Origin: Gaiellasilicea sp963802765
GTDB taxonomy: Bacteria > Actinomycetota > Thermoleophilia > Gaiellales > Gaiellaceae
Assembly (NCBI GenBank): GCA_963802765.1
Contig: CAWDJZ010000003.1
Coordinates: forward strand, 186,001 to 250,000
Direction of reading: 5' to 3'
Length of the DNA stretch: 64,000 nt
Part shown: one piece after another, positions 48,836 to 57,409 of the stretch
Numbering within the stretch: position 1 is the stretch's first letter
Layout of the letters: each line of letters starts with the position of its first letter
Program-made: the position numbers and the translations under genes
The notes under the pieces: generated by a model
What the model saw: only the letters and a program-made list of their open reading frames with translations
The model's database searches: none
Told to the model about the DNA's origin: nothing

Positions 48836-50029
48836 ATGGCGAGCTTCTCCGTCCGCTTTCTGGGCTGCAAGGTCTCGCAGACCGACGCCCAGGCCGTGCG
48901 GGAGCGGTTGCTCCGAGACGGGCACCACGAGGTCGCCGGCGGCGGCGACGTGGCCGTCGTCAACACCTGCTGCGTCACAAACGAGGGGCTGGCGAAGTCG
49001 CGCCAGGCCGCCTCGCGGGCGGCGCGCTCGCACGCGCGGGTTTACGTGACCGGCTGCGGCGCGCGCCTCTCGGACACCGCGTTCGCCGGCCTGCCCGAGA
49101 ACGTGACCGTCGTGCCGGGCCAGATCGAGCAGGCGGTCGAGACGGTCGCCGGTGACGTGGGGGCGATCGGCTGCGTCCAGGCGGACGCGCGGCTCGACCG
49201 CGTGCGCGCGTTCGTGAAGATCCAGGATGGCTGCTCCTTCTCCTGCGCGTTCTGCGTCATCCCGCTGGTGCGCGGCGCCACCCGCAGCCGTAGCGCCGAC
49301 GCAGTGCTCGGCGAGATCCGCCGTCGCGTCGCTCAGGGTCACCGCGAGATCGTTCTCACCGGTGTCAACCTCGGCTGCTTCCGGGACCGCGCGGCCGGGA
49401 TGACGCTCTCGGGACTGATCCGCGCCGCCGGAGCGATCGACGGCGTCGAGCGCCTGCGCCTCTCCTCGATCGAGATCAACCACGTCGACGACGACCTCGT
49501 CGCCGCGCTCCACGAGACGCCCGTCGTCGGTCCGCACCTGCACGTGCCCCTCCAGTCGGGCGACGACGCGGTCCTGAAGGCGATGGCCCGCCGCTACACC
49601 GTCGAGACGTACCTGCGCAAGCTCGAGCCGCTCGCGGACTTCAACCTGACGGCGGATGTGATCGTCGGCTTCCCGGCCGAGGACGACGCCGCTTTCGAGC
49701 GCACGGTCGAGACCGTGCGCGCGGCGCGGCTGACGAAGGTGCACGTGTTCCCGTACTCGCCGCGGCCGGGCACGAGGACGGCCGCCGAGGACACCGTCCC
49801 GCCCGAGGTGAAGAAGGAGCGAAGCGCGCGCCTGCGAGCGCTCTCCGACGAGGCCTGCCGCGCCCGCTGGCAGGGGAAGATCGGGCGCGAGGACGTCGTC
49901 CTCGTCGACAGGCCCGGCCGTGGCTACGGCGCCGACTACTCGCCGTGGCTCGTCGACGGCCCCGTCGGCGAGCTCATCCCGGTGCGCGGGGCGGCCGTGA
50001 CGGAGGAGGGGATCCTCGCTGCCGTAGCT
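48836..50029 (+). CDS. mtaB: tRNA (N6-threonylcarbamoyladenosine) methylthiotransferase MtaB
   Basis: About 398 aa radical-SAM methylthiotransferase modifying t6A37 of tRNA. N-terminal UPF0004 domain with three cysteines (FLGCKVSQTD, NTCCVTNEG, VTGCGARLSD), radical SAM motif KIQDGCSFSCAFCVIPLVRG, then LTGVNLGCF, HLHVPLQSGDDAVLKAM and a C-terminal TRAM-like part (VLVDRPGRGYGADYSPWLVDGPVGELIPVRG). The three-cysteine layout and the sequence fit MtaB better than MiaB. Its stop is not found: the frame meets the HIT gene near 50026, where one base appears to be missing. Confidence 0.88.
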
Positions 50030-50355
50030 CGGACGACTGTCTCTTCTGCCGGCTGTACCGCGAAGGCGACCACGTCGCCGCGGAGGACGGCTTCGTCGCG
50101 ATCCGCGACATCAACCCGCAGGCCGAGACGCACCTGCTCGTGATCCCGGAACGCCACGTCGAGACGTTCCGCGACGTCGCCGCGTTCCCGCCGGACGAGG
50201 CGAAACGGATGCTCGAGTTCGTCGCCGAGGTCGCCCGCGGGGCCGGCCTCGAGGACTACCGCGTGGTCGTCAACGTCGGCCCGGGCGGCGGTCAGACGAT
50301 CTTCCATCTGCACTGGCACGTCCTGGGTGGGAAGATTCGCGGGATGCCGTCGTGA
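50024..50355 (+). CDS. HIT-family nucleotide hydrolase/transferase
   Basis: About 110 aa. DDCLFCRLYREGDHVAAEDGFVAIRDINPQAETHLLVIPERHVETF and the histidine triad IFHLHWHVLGG (HxHxHxx) identify a HINT/HIT protein that hydrolyses adenosine phosphoramidates or related nucleotides. The start codon is not visible; restoring one G at about 50025 would create GTG-AGC and place the protein in the same frame as mtaB, so the gene boundary cannot be fixed. Confidence 0.87.
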
Positions 50356-50380
50356 GGGTCGCGCGCCTTCGGCTTGCTCC

Positions 50381-50407
50381 CGTGGGGGAAACCATGTTTC
50401 CCCCACG
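50381..50407. repeat. Perfect 11-bp inverted repeat, further half-copy nearby
   Basis: CGTGGGGGAAA, loop CCATG, TTTCCCCCACG. A further GTGGGGGAA half-site follows at about 50431-50439. It lies in the 136-base gap after the HIT gene and may be a terminator hairpin or a dispersed palindrome. Confidence 0.7.
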
Positions 50408-50467
50408 AGCCCCCTTCTTCTCACCTCGTGTGGGGGAACTTCCCGGTTCACCGACGCCCCCTCCCCT

Positions 50468-50497
50468 GCTCATGCGCCAAGGTAGTGGCGCATGAGC
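50468..50497 (+). promoter_or_regulatory. Hairpin that encloses the start codon of the YqeY gene
   Basis: A perfect 12-bp inverted repeat (GCTCATGCGCCA / TGGCGCATGAGC) with loop AGGTAG. The ATG start at 50492 lies in the 3' arm and the purine-rich AAGGTAG, the only candidate ribosome site, lies at the loop. Such a structure would hide the start codon in mRNA. Confidence 0.6.
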
Positions 50498-50935
50498 CTC
50501 ATCGCCGAGATCAAGGAGCAGCTCGCCGATGCGATGCGCGACAAGGACACGGCGCGCCGCGACACGCTGCGCCTGATCCTCGCCAGCCTCCAGGGGGCGG
50601 AGAAGGAGCTGCAGCGCGAGCTGCACGAGGACGAGGAGCTGCAGGTGCTCCAGCGCGAGCGCAAGCGGAGGCTGGAGGCCGCGGAGGCGTTCCGCGCGGG
50701 CGGCCGCGACGACCAGGCCGACAACGAGGAGGCCGAGCTCGAGGTGCTCGAGGAGTTCATGCCCGAGCCGCTCTCCGAGGATGAGATCGAAGAGATCGTC
50801 GACGACGTGATCGCCGAGGTCGGGGCGACGAGCATGCGCGACATCGGCCGCGTAATGGCGGACGTGATGCCGCAGGTCGCCGGCCGGGCGGACGGCTCCG
50901 CAGTGAGCCAGCTCGTGCGCGAAAAGCTCGCGTAG
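50492..50935 (+). CDS. GatB/YqeY domain-containing protein
   Basis: 147 aa helical protein. LIAEIKEQLADAMRDKDTARRDTLRLILASLQGAEKEL, KRRLEAAEAFRAGGRDDQADNEEAELEVLEEFMPEPLSEDEIEEIVDDVIAEVGA and MPQVAGRADGSAVSQLVREKLA are typical of YqeY, which resembles the tail of amidotransferase GatB and may interact with tRNA. Its precise role is unknown. ATG at 50492 lies within a strong hairpin. Confidence 0.92.
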   Translation: MSLIAEIKEQLADAMRDKDTARRDTLRLILASLQGAEKELQRELHEDEELQVLQRERKRRLEAAEAFRAGGRDDQADNEEAELEVLEEFMPEPLSEDEIEEIVDDVIAEVGATSMRDIGRVMADVMPQVAGRADGSAVSQLVREKLA

Positions 50936-50939
50936 CGCC

Positions 50940-52019
50940 GGCGGCGACGCGGCGTTCGACGCCGATCGCTCGGAGGCGTTCGCCGGGCACGTTCTCGACA
51001 TCATCAACAAGGGCTCGCTCGCGTTGATGGTCTCGGTCGGCCATCGCACCGGGCTCTTGGACGCGCTGTCCGGCGCGGGGGAGGTGTCGAGCGACGAGCT
51101 GGCGCGTGCGGGAGGACTCGACGAGCGCTACGTCCGGGAGTGGCTTGCAGCGATGACGGCCGGCCGGATCGTCGAATACGACCCCTCGAGCCGGCGCTAC
51201 AGGCTTCCGGCCGAGCACGCAGTGTGGCTAACCCGGGCCGCGTCGCCGGACAACCTCGCCGTCACAGCGCAGTTCATCCCCCTACTCGCCACCGTAGAGG
51301 ACGACGTGGTCGAGCGCTTCCGTGAAGGCGGCGGCGTTCCCTACGACCGCTACAGCCGCTTCCACGAGGTCATGGCCGAGGACAGCGGCCAGACCGTGCT
51401 CTCGTCGCTCTTCACCCACATCCTGCCGCTCGTCCCGGGCTTGGCGGACCGGCTCGAGGCCGGCGTCAGCGGCGCTCGACCTCGGCTGTGCCGCGGGCGA
51501 GCCCTCGTGAAGCTGGCCGAGCGCTTCCCGAGCAGCAGCTTCGTCGGCTACGACCTCTCGCAGGAGGCAATTGCGTTTGCGGGCGGCCAGGCGGCCGAAC
51601 GAGGGCTCGCGAACCTCGAGTTCGCCGTTCGCGATCTGAGCACCTTCGACGTCGATGCCGAGCCCGGCGCATTCGACTTCGTCATGACGTTCGACGCGGT
51701 GCACGACCAAGCCCGCCCGCTCGAGCTCCTGAAAGGGATCAGGCGCACCCTGGCGCCGGACGGCGTCTACCTGATGCAGGACATCTATGCGTCGAGCAAC
51801 CTCGAGGAGAACCTCGACCATGTTGCGGGGCCGTTCCTCTACACAGTGTCGACGATGCACTGCATGACGGTCTCGCTCGCGCAACGCGGCGAGGGTCTCG
51901 GGACGATGTGGGGCGAGCAGAAGGCGCGAGAGTTGCTGGAGGAGGCCGGCTTCGGCACGGTCGAGCTCCACAGGCTCGACCACGACCCGATCAACGCGTA
52001 CTTCGTCGTCCGTCCCTAG
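50940..52019 (+). CDS. Class I SAM-dependent methyltransferase with winged-helix N-terminus, two compensating frameshifts
   Basis: About 360 aa. The N-terminal domain (FAGHVLDIINKGSLALMVSVGHRTGLLDAL, DELARAGGLDERYVREWLAAM, GRIVEYDPSSRRYRLPAEHA) is a methyltransferase-type winged helix. The catalytic domain has ALDLGCAAG (motif I), FVGYDLSQEAIAFA and FVMTFDAVHDQARPLELLKGI. Motif I is visible only if an extra base near 51468 and a missing base near 51497 are corrected, which returns to the same frame. The start codon is not resolved: homologous sequence begins upstream of the first ATG (51027). Substrate unknown. Confidence 0.83.
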   Translation, partial: GGDAAFDADRSEAFAGHVLDIINKGSLALMVSVGHRTGLLDALSGAGEVSSDELARAGGLDERYVREWLAAMTAGRIVEYDPSSRRYRLPAEHAVWLTRAASPDNLAVTAQFIPLLATVEDDVVERFREGGGVPYDRYSRFHEVMAEDSGQTVLSSLFTHILPLVPGLADRLEAGVSGARPRLCRGRALVKLAERFPSSSFVGYDLSQEAIAFAGGQAAERGLANLEFAVRDLSTFDVDAEPGAFDFVMTFDAVHDQARPLELLKGIRRTLAPDGVYLMQDIYASSNLEENLDHVAGPFLYTVSTMHCMTVSLAQRGEGLGTMWGEQKARELLEEAGFGTVELHRLDHDPINAYFVVRP

Positions 52020-52046
52020 AACTCAGGATTCGGGGACGTCTGCCGC

Positions 52047-52052
52047 TACCCT
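52047..52052 (+). promoter_or_regulatory. Putative -10 hexamer TACCCT for the lipoprotein gene
   Basis: TACCCT, 7 bases before the GTG at 52060, with no ribosome site between them. This spacing supports 52060 rather than the GTG at 52054 as start. Confidence 0.4.
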
Positions 52053-52059
52053 GGTGCGC

Positions 52060-52911
52060 GTGAAACGACTGCTCGCACTCCTGCCGCTCGTAGTCGTCCT
52101 CTGTGCGCTGCTCGTGCTGACGGGCTGCGGCTCCAAGGACGCGCTCACGCTCGATCCGGTCGCGTCCGCTGCGTCGAAGACGACCGAGGCCGGAAGCTCT
52201 CGCGTCGCGTTCGAGACGTCGATGCAGCTCTTCGGCAAGGACGTGTCGTTCACCGCCGACGGCCTTTTCGACTACGGCGACTCGACCGGCTCGATGACGC
52301 TCGATCTGGGGTCGATGCTGCCGCTCGCGGGCGTCGGCCAGTTCGAGCTTCGCATGGTCGACGAAAAGATCTACATGCGCCTGCCGTCCCTGATGGGGCT
52401 GGGCCTGCCGACCGACAAGGAGTGGGTCTCGCTCGAGCCCGGCAAGGCGCTCGAGGGCGCGGGCTTCGGCGGTCTCGACCCGTCGAGCATGCAGCAGGAT
52501 CCCGCCCAGCTGCTCCGCCTGCTGCGCGCCTCCAGCGAGGTGACCGCGGCGGGCACGGCGACGATCCGCGGCGTCGACACGACGCGCTACACGGCCAAGC
52601 TCGACCTCCGGAAGTCGATCGAGGCGAGTGCGGAGGAGCTCGAGCTGACGGCGGAGCAGCGCGCCCTGCTGCGCCAGGCCGCCGAGCAGCTGGTGGATCA
52701 GGTCGAGACCGACACGCTTCCGGTCGAGGTGTACGTCGACGACGACGGCCTCCTACGCAGGCTCGCGCTGGATCTGTCGCTGAGCGCCGAGGGCCAGCGG
52801 CTCTCCATGAAGCAGACGACGGACTTCTACGACTTCGGTGTCGACGTCGACGTGGAGGCTCCGCCTGCCTCGCAGGTCTTCGACGTGACGAAGCAGCTTC
52901 AGTCCGGCTAG
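52060..52911 (+). CDS. LppX/LprAFG-like lipoprotein
   Basis: 283 aa lipoprotein. The signal LLALLPLVVVLCALLVLTGCGS carries the lipobox LTGC (Cys at about 22). The mature part (SRVAFETSMQLFGKDVSFTADGLFDYG, GSMTLDLGSML, EKIYMRLPSL, DKEWVSLEPG, LPVEVYVDDDGLLRRLALDLSL) has the beta-rich layout of LppX/LolA-like carriers that bind lipids or hydrophobic compounds at the cell surface. Its stop overlaps that of the convergent Hsp100-like gene by 4 bases. Confidence 0.85.
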   Translation: MKRLLALLPLVVVLCALLVLTGCGSKDALTLDPVASAASKTTEAGSSRVAFETSMQLFGKDVSFTADGLFDYGDSTGSMTLDLGSMLPLAGVGQFELRMVDEKIYMRLPSLMGLGLPTDKEWVSLEPGKALEGAGFGGLDPSSMQQDPAQLLRLLRASSEVTAAGTATIRGVDTTRYTAKLDLRKSIEASAEELELTAEQRALLRQAAEQLVDQVETDTLPVEVYVDDDGLLRRLALDLSLSAEGQRLSMKQTTDFYDFGVDVDVEAPPASQVFDVTKQLQSG

Positions 52912-55900
52912 TCCGGCAGGGCGAACTCCGCGATCAGGTCGAAGTCGCCTGCGAGCACGCGGTCGATCCGTCCCGTGCGCGCGCCGGACGCATACCTGAC
53001 GAGTGGGGAGGGCTCGCGCCGGTAGCGGCGCACGATCACCGCTTCGGCGCCGTCCGTGCTCGCCCAGCCGGGATCGAGCGCGGCGACGCTGACGACAACC
53101 GTCGCACGGTCGAAGGAGCTCTCGCCGGCCGGCGTCTCCAGGACGTGCATGCCGTTCTCCCCGCGGAGGAGCGTGTAGGCGCCGAGCCCGACAACCTCGA
53201 GTATGCGCGTGTCGTGCCCGTCCGCCTCGCGGATCTGCATCCCTCGCCCGGCTGCCCAGCTGACGTACATCTCGCTGAGCTCCACAACGAATGCCGCACA
53301 GGCGTTGGCATCGTCGCCGTGCCCGGGTCGGAGCGTGATCCGCGCGTCACTCGGCTCGCCGTCCTCGAGGCCTCTGAGCGCGCCACGCAGGACGAGCAGC
53401 CGCCGCGACAGCAGCTCGACGAGCTCGCGCGAATGCGTCTCGCGTCCGGACGCGAGCCTTCCGGCGAGCCGTTTGGCGGTCCGGGTCGCGGCTTCCAGCC
53501 GGTCGAGGTACTCGACTCGGGCGAGCACGCCGGTACGTGCGTCCGACTCCCAGAACCCGGGCTCGTGCATCGACCCGAGCGCCTCTTCCTTCACGCTTCG
53601 CCAATGCTGCGACTCGTCGTCCACCGCCTCGAGCTCGGCGCGAAGGAACGCAGCCTCGGCCTGAGAGCCCTGCGGGTCGAGCGCGAGGGCGGCAAGCGTC
53701 AGCGCGCCGTCGGGCGGGGCGACACCGAGCGGCTCATCGGCTGCGTTCGGGTCGACGAAGGTGACCTCGAGACCCGCGCCGGGCCGCGCCGTGATGAAGA
53801 GGAACTGGTCTCCCGCGGGAAACGTGCGCTCGACGATCGCCTCCGCGAGGCGGGTGAGCAGATGCCGTTCGACCGCCCGCTTGAGCGGCCGCGCGCCGAG
53901 CTCGGCGGTGAACCCCTTCTCGATCAGGAAGTCGATCGCCGCCTCGTCCCACTCGACCGCCCACGGCTGCATGCGAAAGCCACGCCTGCGCAGGACGTCG
54001 GTCAGCTCCTTCTCGAGCAGGTCGCGCATCACCCCGCGGCCGAGCGGGCGAAAGACGACGACGCGGTCGAGCCGATTCAGGAACTCCGGCCGGAACGACC
54101 GCTCGACCGACCTGAGCACACCGGAGGCGTCGAATGCCTCCGTCCGTCCGACGAAGCCGACGCCGGGGCCTGTCGGGATCGCAGAGCCGAGATTCGAGGT
54201 GAGGATGATCACGCAATGGCGCAGGTCGACCGTGCGGCCGTTCCGGTCGGTGAGACGGCCGTCGTCGAAGACCTGGAGGAAGATGTCCCAGATCTGCGGA
54301 TGCGACTTCTCGAACTCGTCGAGGAGGAGGACCGAGAAGGGCTGCTTGCGGACCTGGGCGATCAGCGGCGCGGCGTGCTTCTCGGTGGCGGCGTCGCCGA
54401 GCAGCCGGTCCAGGCTCTCGGGCGTCTGGTACTCGCTCATGTCGAGGCGGACCAGCCGGTCCTCGGAGCCGAAGACGAAGGCGCTGAACGCCTTGGCGAT
54501 CTCCGTCTTGCCGGTGCCGGTCGGGCCGACGAAGAGGAAGACCCCGAGCGGCCGGGTCGGGTCGGTGAGCCCCGCTTTCACGAGCGCGATTCGCTCCACG
54601 AGGCAATCGACCGCTTCGGGCTGCCCGAGTACCCTCGCCTCGAAGAACGCACGGACGCGCTCGAGGCTCAGCGTCGCGCGCGGGTCGAGCACGTGGAGCG
54701 GCAGTCCGGTCGCGTCGCTCAGCGTCGAGATCACCGTCTCCGGCGAGACCTCCGAGGCGACGCCGCGGCGGATTCGGTCGCGCACGAGCTCGAGCAAGCG
54801 CAGCAGGTTCCCGGGGGCCGCCGTGGCGGGCAGATAGTGCGACGCGAGATCGAGCGCTTCGGCGAGCGTGTCGTCGTCCACCTCGAGCTCGTTCTGTGCC
54901 GCCCAGCCGCGTGCCACCTCGAGCGCGTCGGCATCGGAGATCGGCGTCAGGCGCACGACCTCGAAGAGACGCGCGACCCGTGGCCGCTGCTGGATGACGA
55001 GCTCGTACGCGAGCGGGTCGATCTCGCCCACGACGATCGCGTCGCCCGACTCGACGAACGGGAGCAGCGCGTCGAGGACCCCGCGCGGGCTCTGCATGTG
55101 CTGGCCGGACCAGAGTGCCTCCTCGAAGCTCGGGAAGATCCAGGCGATCTTGCGTCCCGCGGTCCGGCGGACGATGTCGTGCACGCGCTCTTCGAGCATG
55201 CCGATGAACGCCTGGCCGGCGTTCACGTCCGCTGCACTCGCCTGAAACGCGAGCCAGCCGCCCTCGAGCCGGCGAACCGCCTCGAGGATCAGCGACGTCT
55301 TGCCCGCCCCGGGGTCGCCGACGAGCAGCACTGAGCGTGGCTGCGGCGAGTCGAGCGCGGCCGCGATCGCGTCGACCGCGATCGCGCGGGAGCCGACGAT
55401 CGTCGCCGCGGGGAGTTCGTCCGGCTCGAGCACGCGGCCGAGCTCCTTGAAGAAGGTGACGTCGACGAACGAGCGGCGCCACTCCTGCATCGCGGGCTCG
55501 AACGCGACACGCGTCCGCTCGCTCCCGGCACGGAGGATCTCGTCGACGACGGGTTGCAGGCTCGCCTCGAGCTCGCCGAGCTCTTCGGCGGTGACGGTCT
55601 CGCCGGCCGCGACCCGGGCATCGACGAAGCGGGCGACCTCCTTGATGATCGGGGCATCGCTCCAGTCCTCCTCCGCCGCGCGCAGGATCTCGAGCGTGAG
55701 ACGGCCCTCGCACACTGCGAGCGCGCGCAACAGGAGCTGGCGCTCACCCCACTCGGCGCGTTCGAAGCGGCCGGCCGCCCACTCCGGCCAGCCACCCGGT
55801 GCTCGGCGTCCGGCAGCGATCGCGCCGAGCGCGCCCACGCGCAGGTGCTTGCTCGGCGCGCGCGCCGCGTCGGCGAACGCGCTGTACGGCACGCGATCCT

Positions 55901-56042
55901 CGCTGCCGAGGAGCTCGACGAGCCGCTCGAAGTCCTCGTCATCGTCGAGCATGTCCGCGTCGAGCCATGGATGACGCTCGGCGAGCGTCTCCACGAGCGA
56001 GCGGATCTCCTTGTCCTTGAACTTGTCCCGCCTTCTTGGCAT
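52908..56042 (-). CDS. Hsp100/Clp-like double AAA+ ATPase with C-terminal release-factor-like region lacking GGQ
   Basis: 1044 aa, one intact frame. Residues 1-200: helical N-terminus unlike the Clp N-domain repeat. NBD1: Walker A GDPGAGKTS (242-250) but a degenerate Walker B (IAWIFPSFEEA near 299-309). NBD2: GPTGTGKT (506-513), VLLLDEFEK (571-579), sensor Asn in ILTSNLG, Arg fingers in FRPEFLNRLDR, sensor 2 GARPLKRAVERHL, as in ClpB. Residues about 785-1044 resemble bacterial RF2: an acidic helical segment with PGFW, then ELSEMYVSWAAGRGMQI, ILEVVGLGAYTLLRGENGMHVL (PCRF domain), and the RF2-type tail RTGRIDRVLAGDFDLIAEF. The SPF stop-codon motif and the whole GGQ domain are absent. No ClpP-binding IGF loop was seen. 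ATG at 56042; divergent from phoH by 32 bases. Presumed unfoldase or disaggregase docking at the ribosome (inference). Confidence 0.88.
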   Translation of the reverse strand: MPRRRDKFKDKEIRSLVETLAERHPWLDADMLDDDEDFERLVELLGSEDRVPYSAFADAARAPSKHLRVGALGAIAAGRRAPGGWPEWAAGRFERAEWGERQLLLRALAVCEGRLTLEILRAAEEDWSDAPIIKEVARFVDARVAAGETVTAEELGELEASLQPVVDEILRAGSERTRVAFEPAMQEWRRSFVDVTFFKELGRVLEPDELPAATIVGSRAIAVDAIAAALDSPQPRSVLLVGDPGAGKTSLILEAVRRLEGGWLAFQASAADVNAGQAFIGMLEERVHDIVRRTAGRKIAWIFPSFEEALWSGQHMQSPRGVLDALLPFVESGDAIVVGEIDPLAYELVIQQRPRVARLFEVVRLTPISDADALEVARGWAAQNELEVDDDTLAEALDLASHYLPATAAPGNLLRLLELVRDRIRRGVASEVSPETVISTLSDATGLPLHVLDPRATLSLERVRAFFEARVLGQPEAVDCLVERIALVKAGLTDPTRPLGVFLFVGPTGTGKTEIAKAFSAFVFGSEDRLVRLDMSEYQTPESLDRLLGDAATEKHAAPLIAQVRKQPFSVLLLDEFEKSHPQIWDIFLQVFDDGRLTDRNGRTVDLRHCVIILTSNLGSAIPTGPGVGFVGRTEAFDASGVLRSVERSFRPEFLNRLDRVVVFRPLGRGVMRDLLEKELTDVLRRRGFRMQPWAVEWDEAAIDFLIEKGFTAELGARPLKRAVERHLLTRLAEAIVERTFPAGDQFLFITARPGAGLEVTFVDPNAADEPLGVAPPDGALTLAALALDPQGSQAEAAFLRAELEAVDDESQHWRSVKEEALGSMHEPGFWESDARTGVLARVEYLDRLEAATRTAKRLAGRLASGRETHSRELVELLSRRLLVLRGALRGLEDGEPSDARITLRPGHGDDANACAAFVVELSEMYVSWAAGRGMQIREADGHDTRILEVVGLGAYTLLRGENGMHVLETPAGESSFDRATVVVSVAALDPGWASTDGAEAVIVRRYRREPSPLVRYASGARTGRIDRVLAGDFDLIAEFALPD

Positions 56043-56061
56043 CGCAGCAGCATTCTGCTCC

Positions 56062-56067
56062 TACACT
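56062..56067 (+). promoter_or_regulatory. Putative -10 hexamer TACACT for phoH
   Basis: TACACT ends 7 bases before the GTG at 56075, in the 32-base gap to the divergent Hsp100-like gene. This implies a leaderless phoH transcript. Confidence 0.45.
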
Positions 56068-56074
56068 GAGGCGG

Positions 56075-57035
56075 GTGCAGGAGACCCTCTCAGTCCCGAA
56101 CGAGGTCGCGGCCGAGCTCGCGGGTGTCGGCGACGGTGTGCTCGAGGCGCTGCGCGACGGCTTGCGCTGCACGCTGCGCCTGCGGGGGAACCAGCTGACG
56201 ATCGAGGGCGACGACGAGCACGTCGCCGCGGCCCGCGCGGTCGTGGACGAGCTCGTCGAGCTGGTCGAGGGCGGGCACGAGATCGGGCCCGGAGACGGTC
56301 GGCGCAGTCGTCGCCGCGCTCGACCAGACGGACGACATCCGCGAGGTGTTCGAGGACGTCGTCTGGCGCCATCGCGGCAAGAAGGTTGCACCGAAGACCG
56401 TGATGCAGAAGCGCTACGTCGACGCGATCCGCGACTCGACGGTCACGTTCGCGATCGGCCCGGCCGGTACCGGCAAGACCTATCTGGCGATCGCGCTCGC
56501 GGTGGCGGCGCTGACGGAGAAGCAGGTCGGCCGGATCATCCTCACGCGCCCCGCGATCGAGGCCGGCGAGCGGCTCGGCTTCCTCCCGGGCGACATGCTC
56601 GCGAAAGTCGATCCGTACATGCGGCCGCTCTTCGACGCCCTCTACGACATGATGGATCCCGACCGGCTCTCGGCCTACATGGAGCGCGGCACCGTCGAGG
56701 TCGCGCCGCTCGCGTTCATGCGCGGGCGAACGCTGAACGACTCGTTCATCATCCTCGACGAGGCGCAGAACACGTCCCCGGAGCAGATGCAGATGTTCTT
56801 GACGCGGCTCGGGTTCGGCTCCAAGGTCGTCGTCACGGGCGACGTGACACAGGTCGACCTTCCCCGCGACCAGGCGTCGGGCCTGATCCAGGTGCGGGAC
56901 ATCCTCGGCTCGATCGACGGGATCGCCTTCGTCGAGTTCACCCATCAGGACGTCGTCCGGCACAAGCTCGTGCAGCGGATCGTCGAGGCGTACAAGCAGC
57001 ATGCCGAGGAGACGGGCACGGCACGCAAGAGATGA
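56075..57035 (+). CDS. phoH: PhoH-family ATPase (PhoL type), one frameshift
   Basis: About 320 aa. A short KH-like N-terminus (RLRGNQLTIEGDDEHVAAARAVVDELVELV) precedes the ATPase: FAIGPAGTGKTYLAIALAV (Walker A), ILTRPAIEAGERLGFLPGDM, TLNDSFIILDEAQNTSPEQMQMFLTRLGFGSKVVVTGDVTQVDLP (Walker B and following). PhoH proteins with ybeY downstream are linked to RNA and ribosome maturation. One apparent base insertion near 56290 (GPETVGAVVAALDQ). The stop overlaps ybeY as ATGA. Confidence 0.92.
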
Positions 57036-57409
57036 CGGTCGACGTCGAGGTCGAGAACCGGAGCGGCGTCGAGGTCGACGAGGCGGGCGCGGTAGAGCTG
57101 GCACGCCGCGTGCTCGAGGCCGAAGGGGTCGATGACGGCGAGCTCGGGCTGGCGTTCGCCGGCCCCGACGAGATCCGCGGCCTCAAGCGCGAGCACCTCG
57201 GTGTCGACGAGGCGACGGACGTGCTCTCGTTCCCGCTCGACGGCCGTGAAGAGCTGCCCGATGGCCTGCCGCGCGCCCTCGGCGACGTCGTCCTCTGCCC
57301 GCAGGTCGTCGGCGAGGAGTGGCGTGCTCCGCTCGTCCACGGGCTCCTGCACCTGCTCGGCTACGAGCACGGCGAGGAGATGGAAGCGCGCGAGGCGGCG
57401 TTCCGGTGA
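57032..57409 (+). CDS. ybeY: Endoribonuclease YbeY
   Basis: 125 aa metal-dependent RNase for 16S rRNA 3'-end processing and ribosome quality control. LGLAFAGPDEIRGLKREHLGVDEATDVLSFPL, GDVVLCPQVV and the metal motif HGLLHLLGYEHGEEMEAREAAF (three histidines) are diagnostic. Slightly short at the C-terminus. Coupled with phoH before and the kinase/phosphatase fusion after it (GTGA overlap). Confidence 0.95.
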   Translation: MTVDVEVENRSGVEVDEAGAVELARRVLEAEGVDDGELGLAFAGPDEIRGLKREHLGVDEATDVLSFPLDGREELPDGLPRALGDVVLCPQVVGEEWRAPLVHGLLHLLGYEHGEEMEAREAAFR

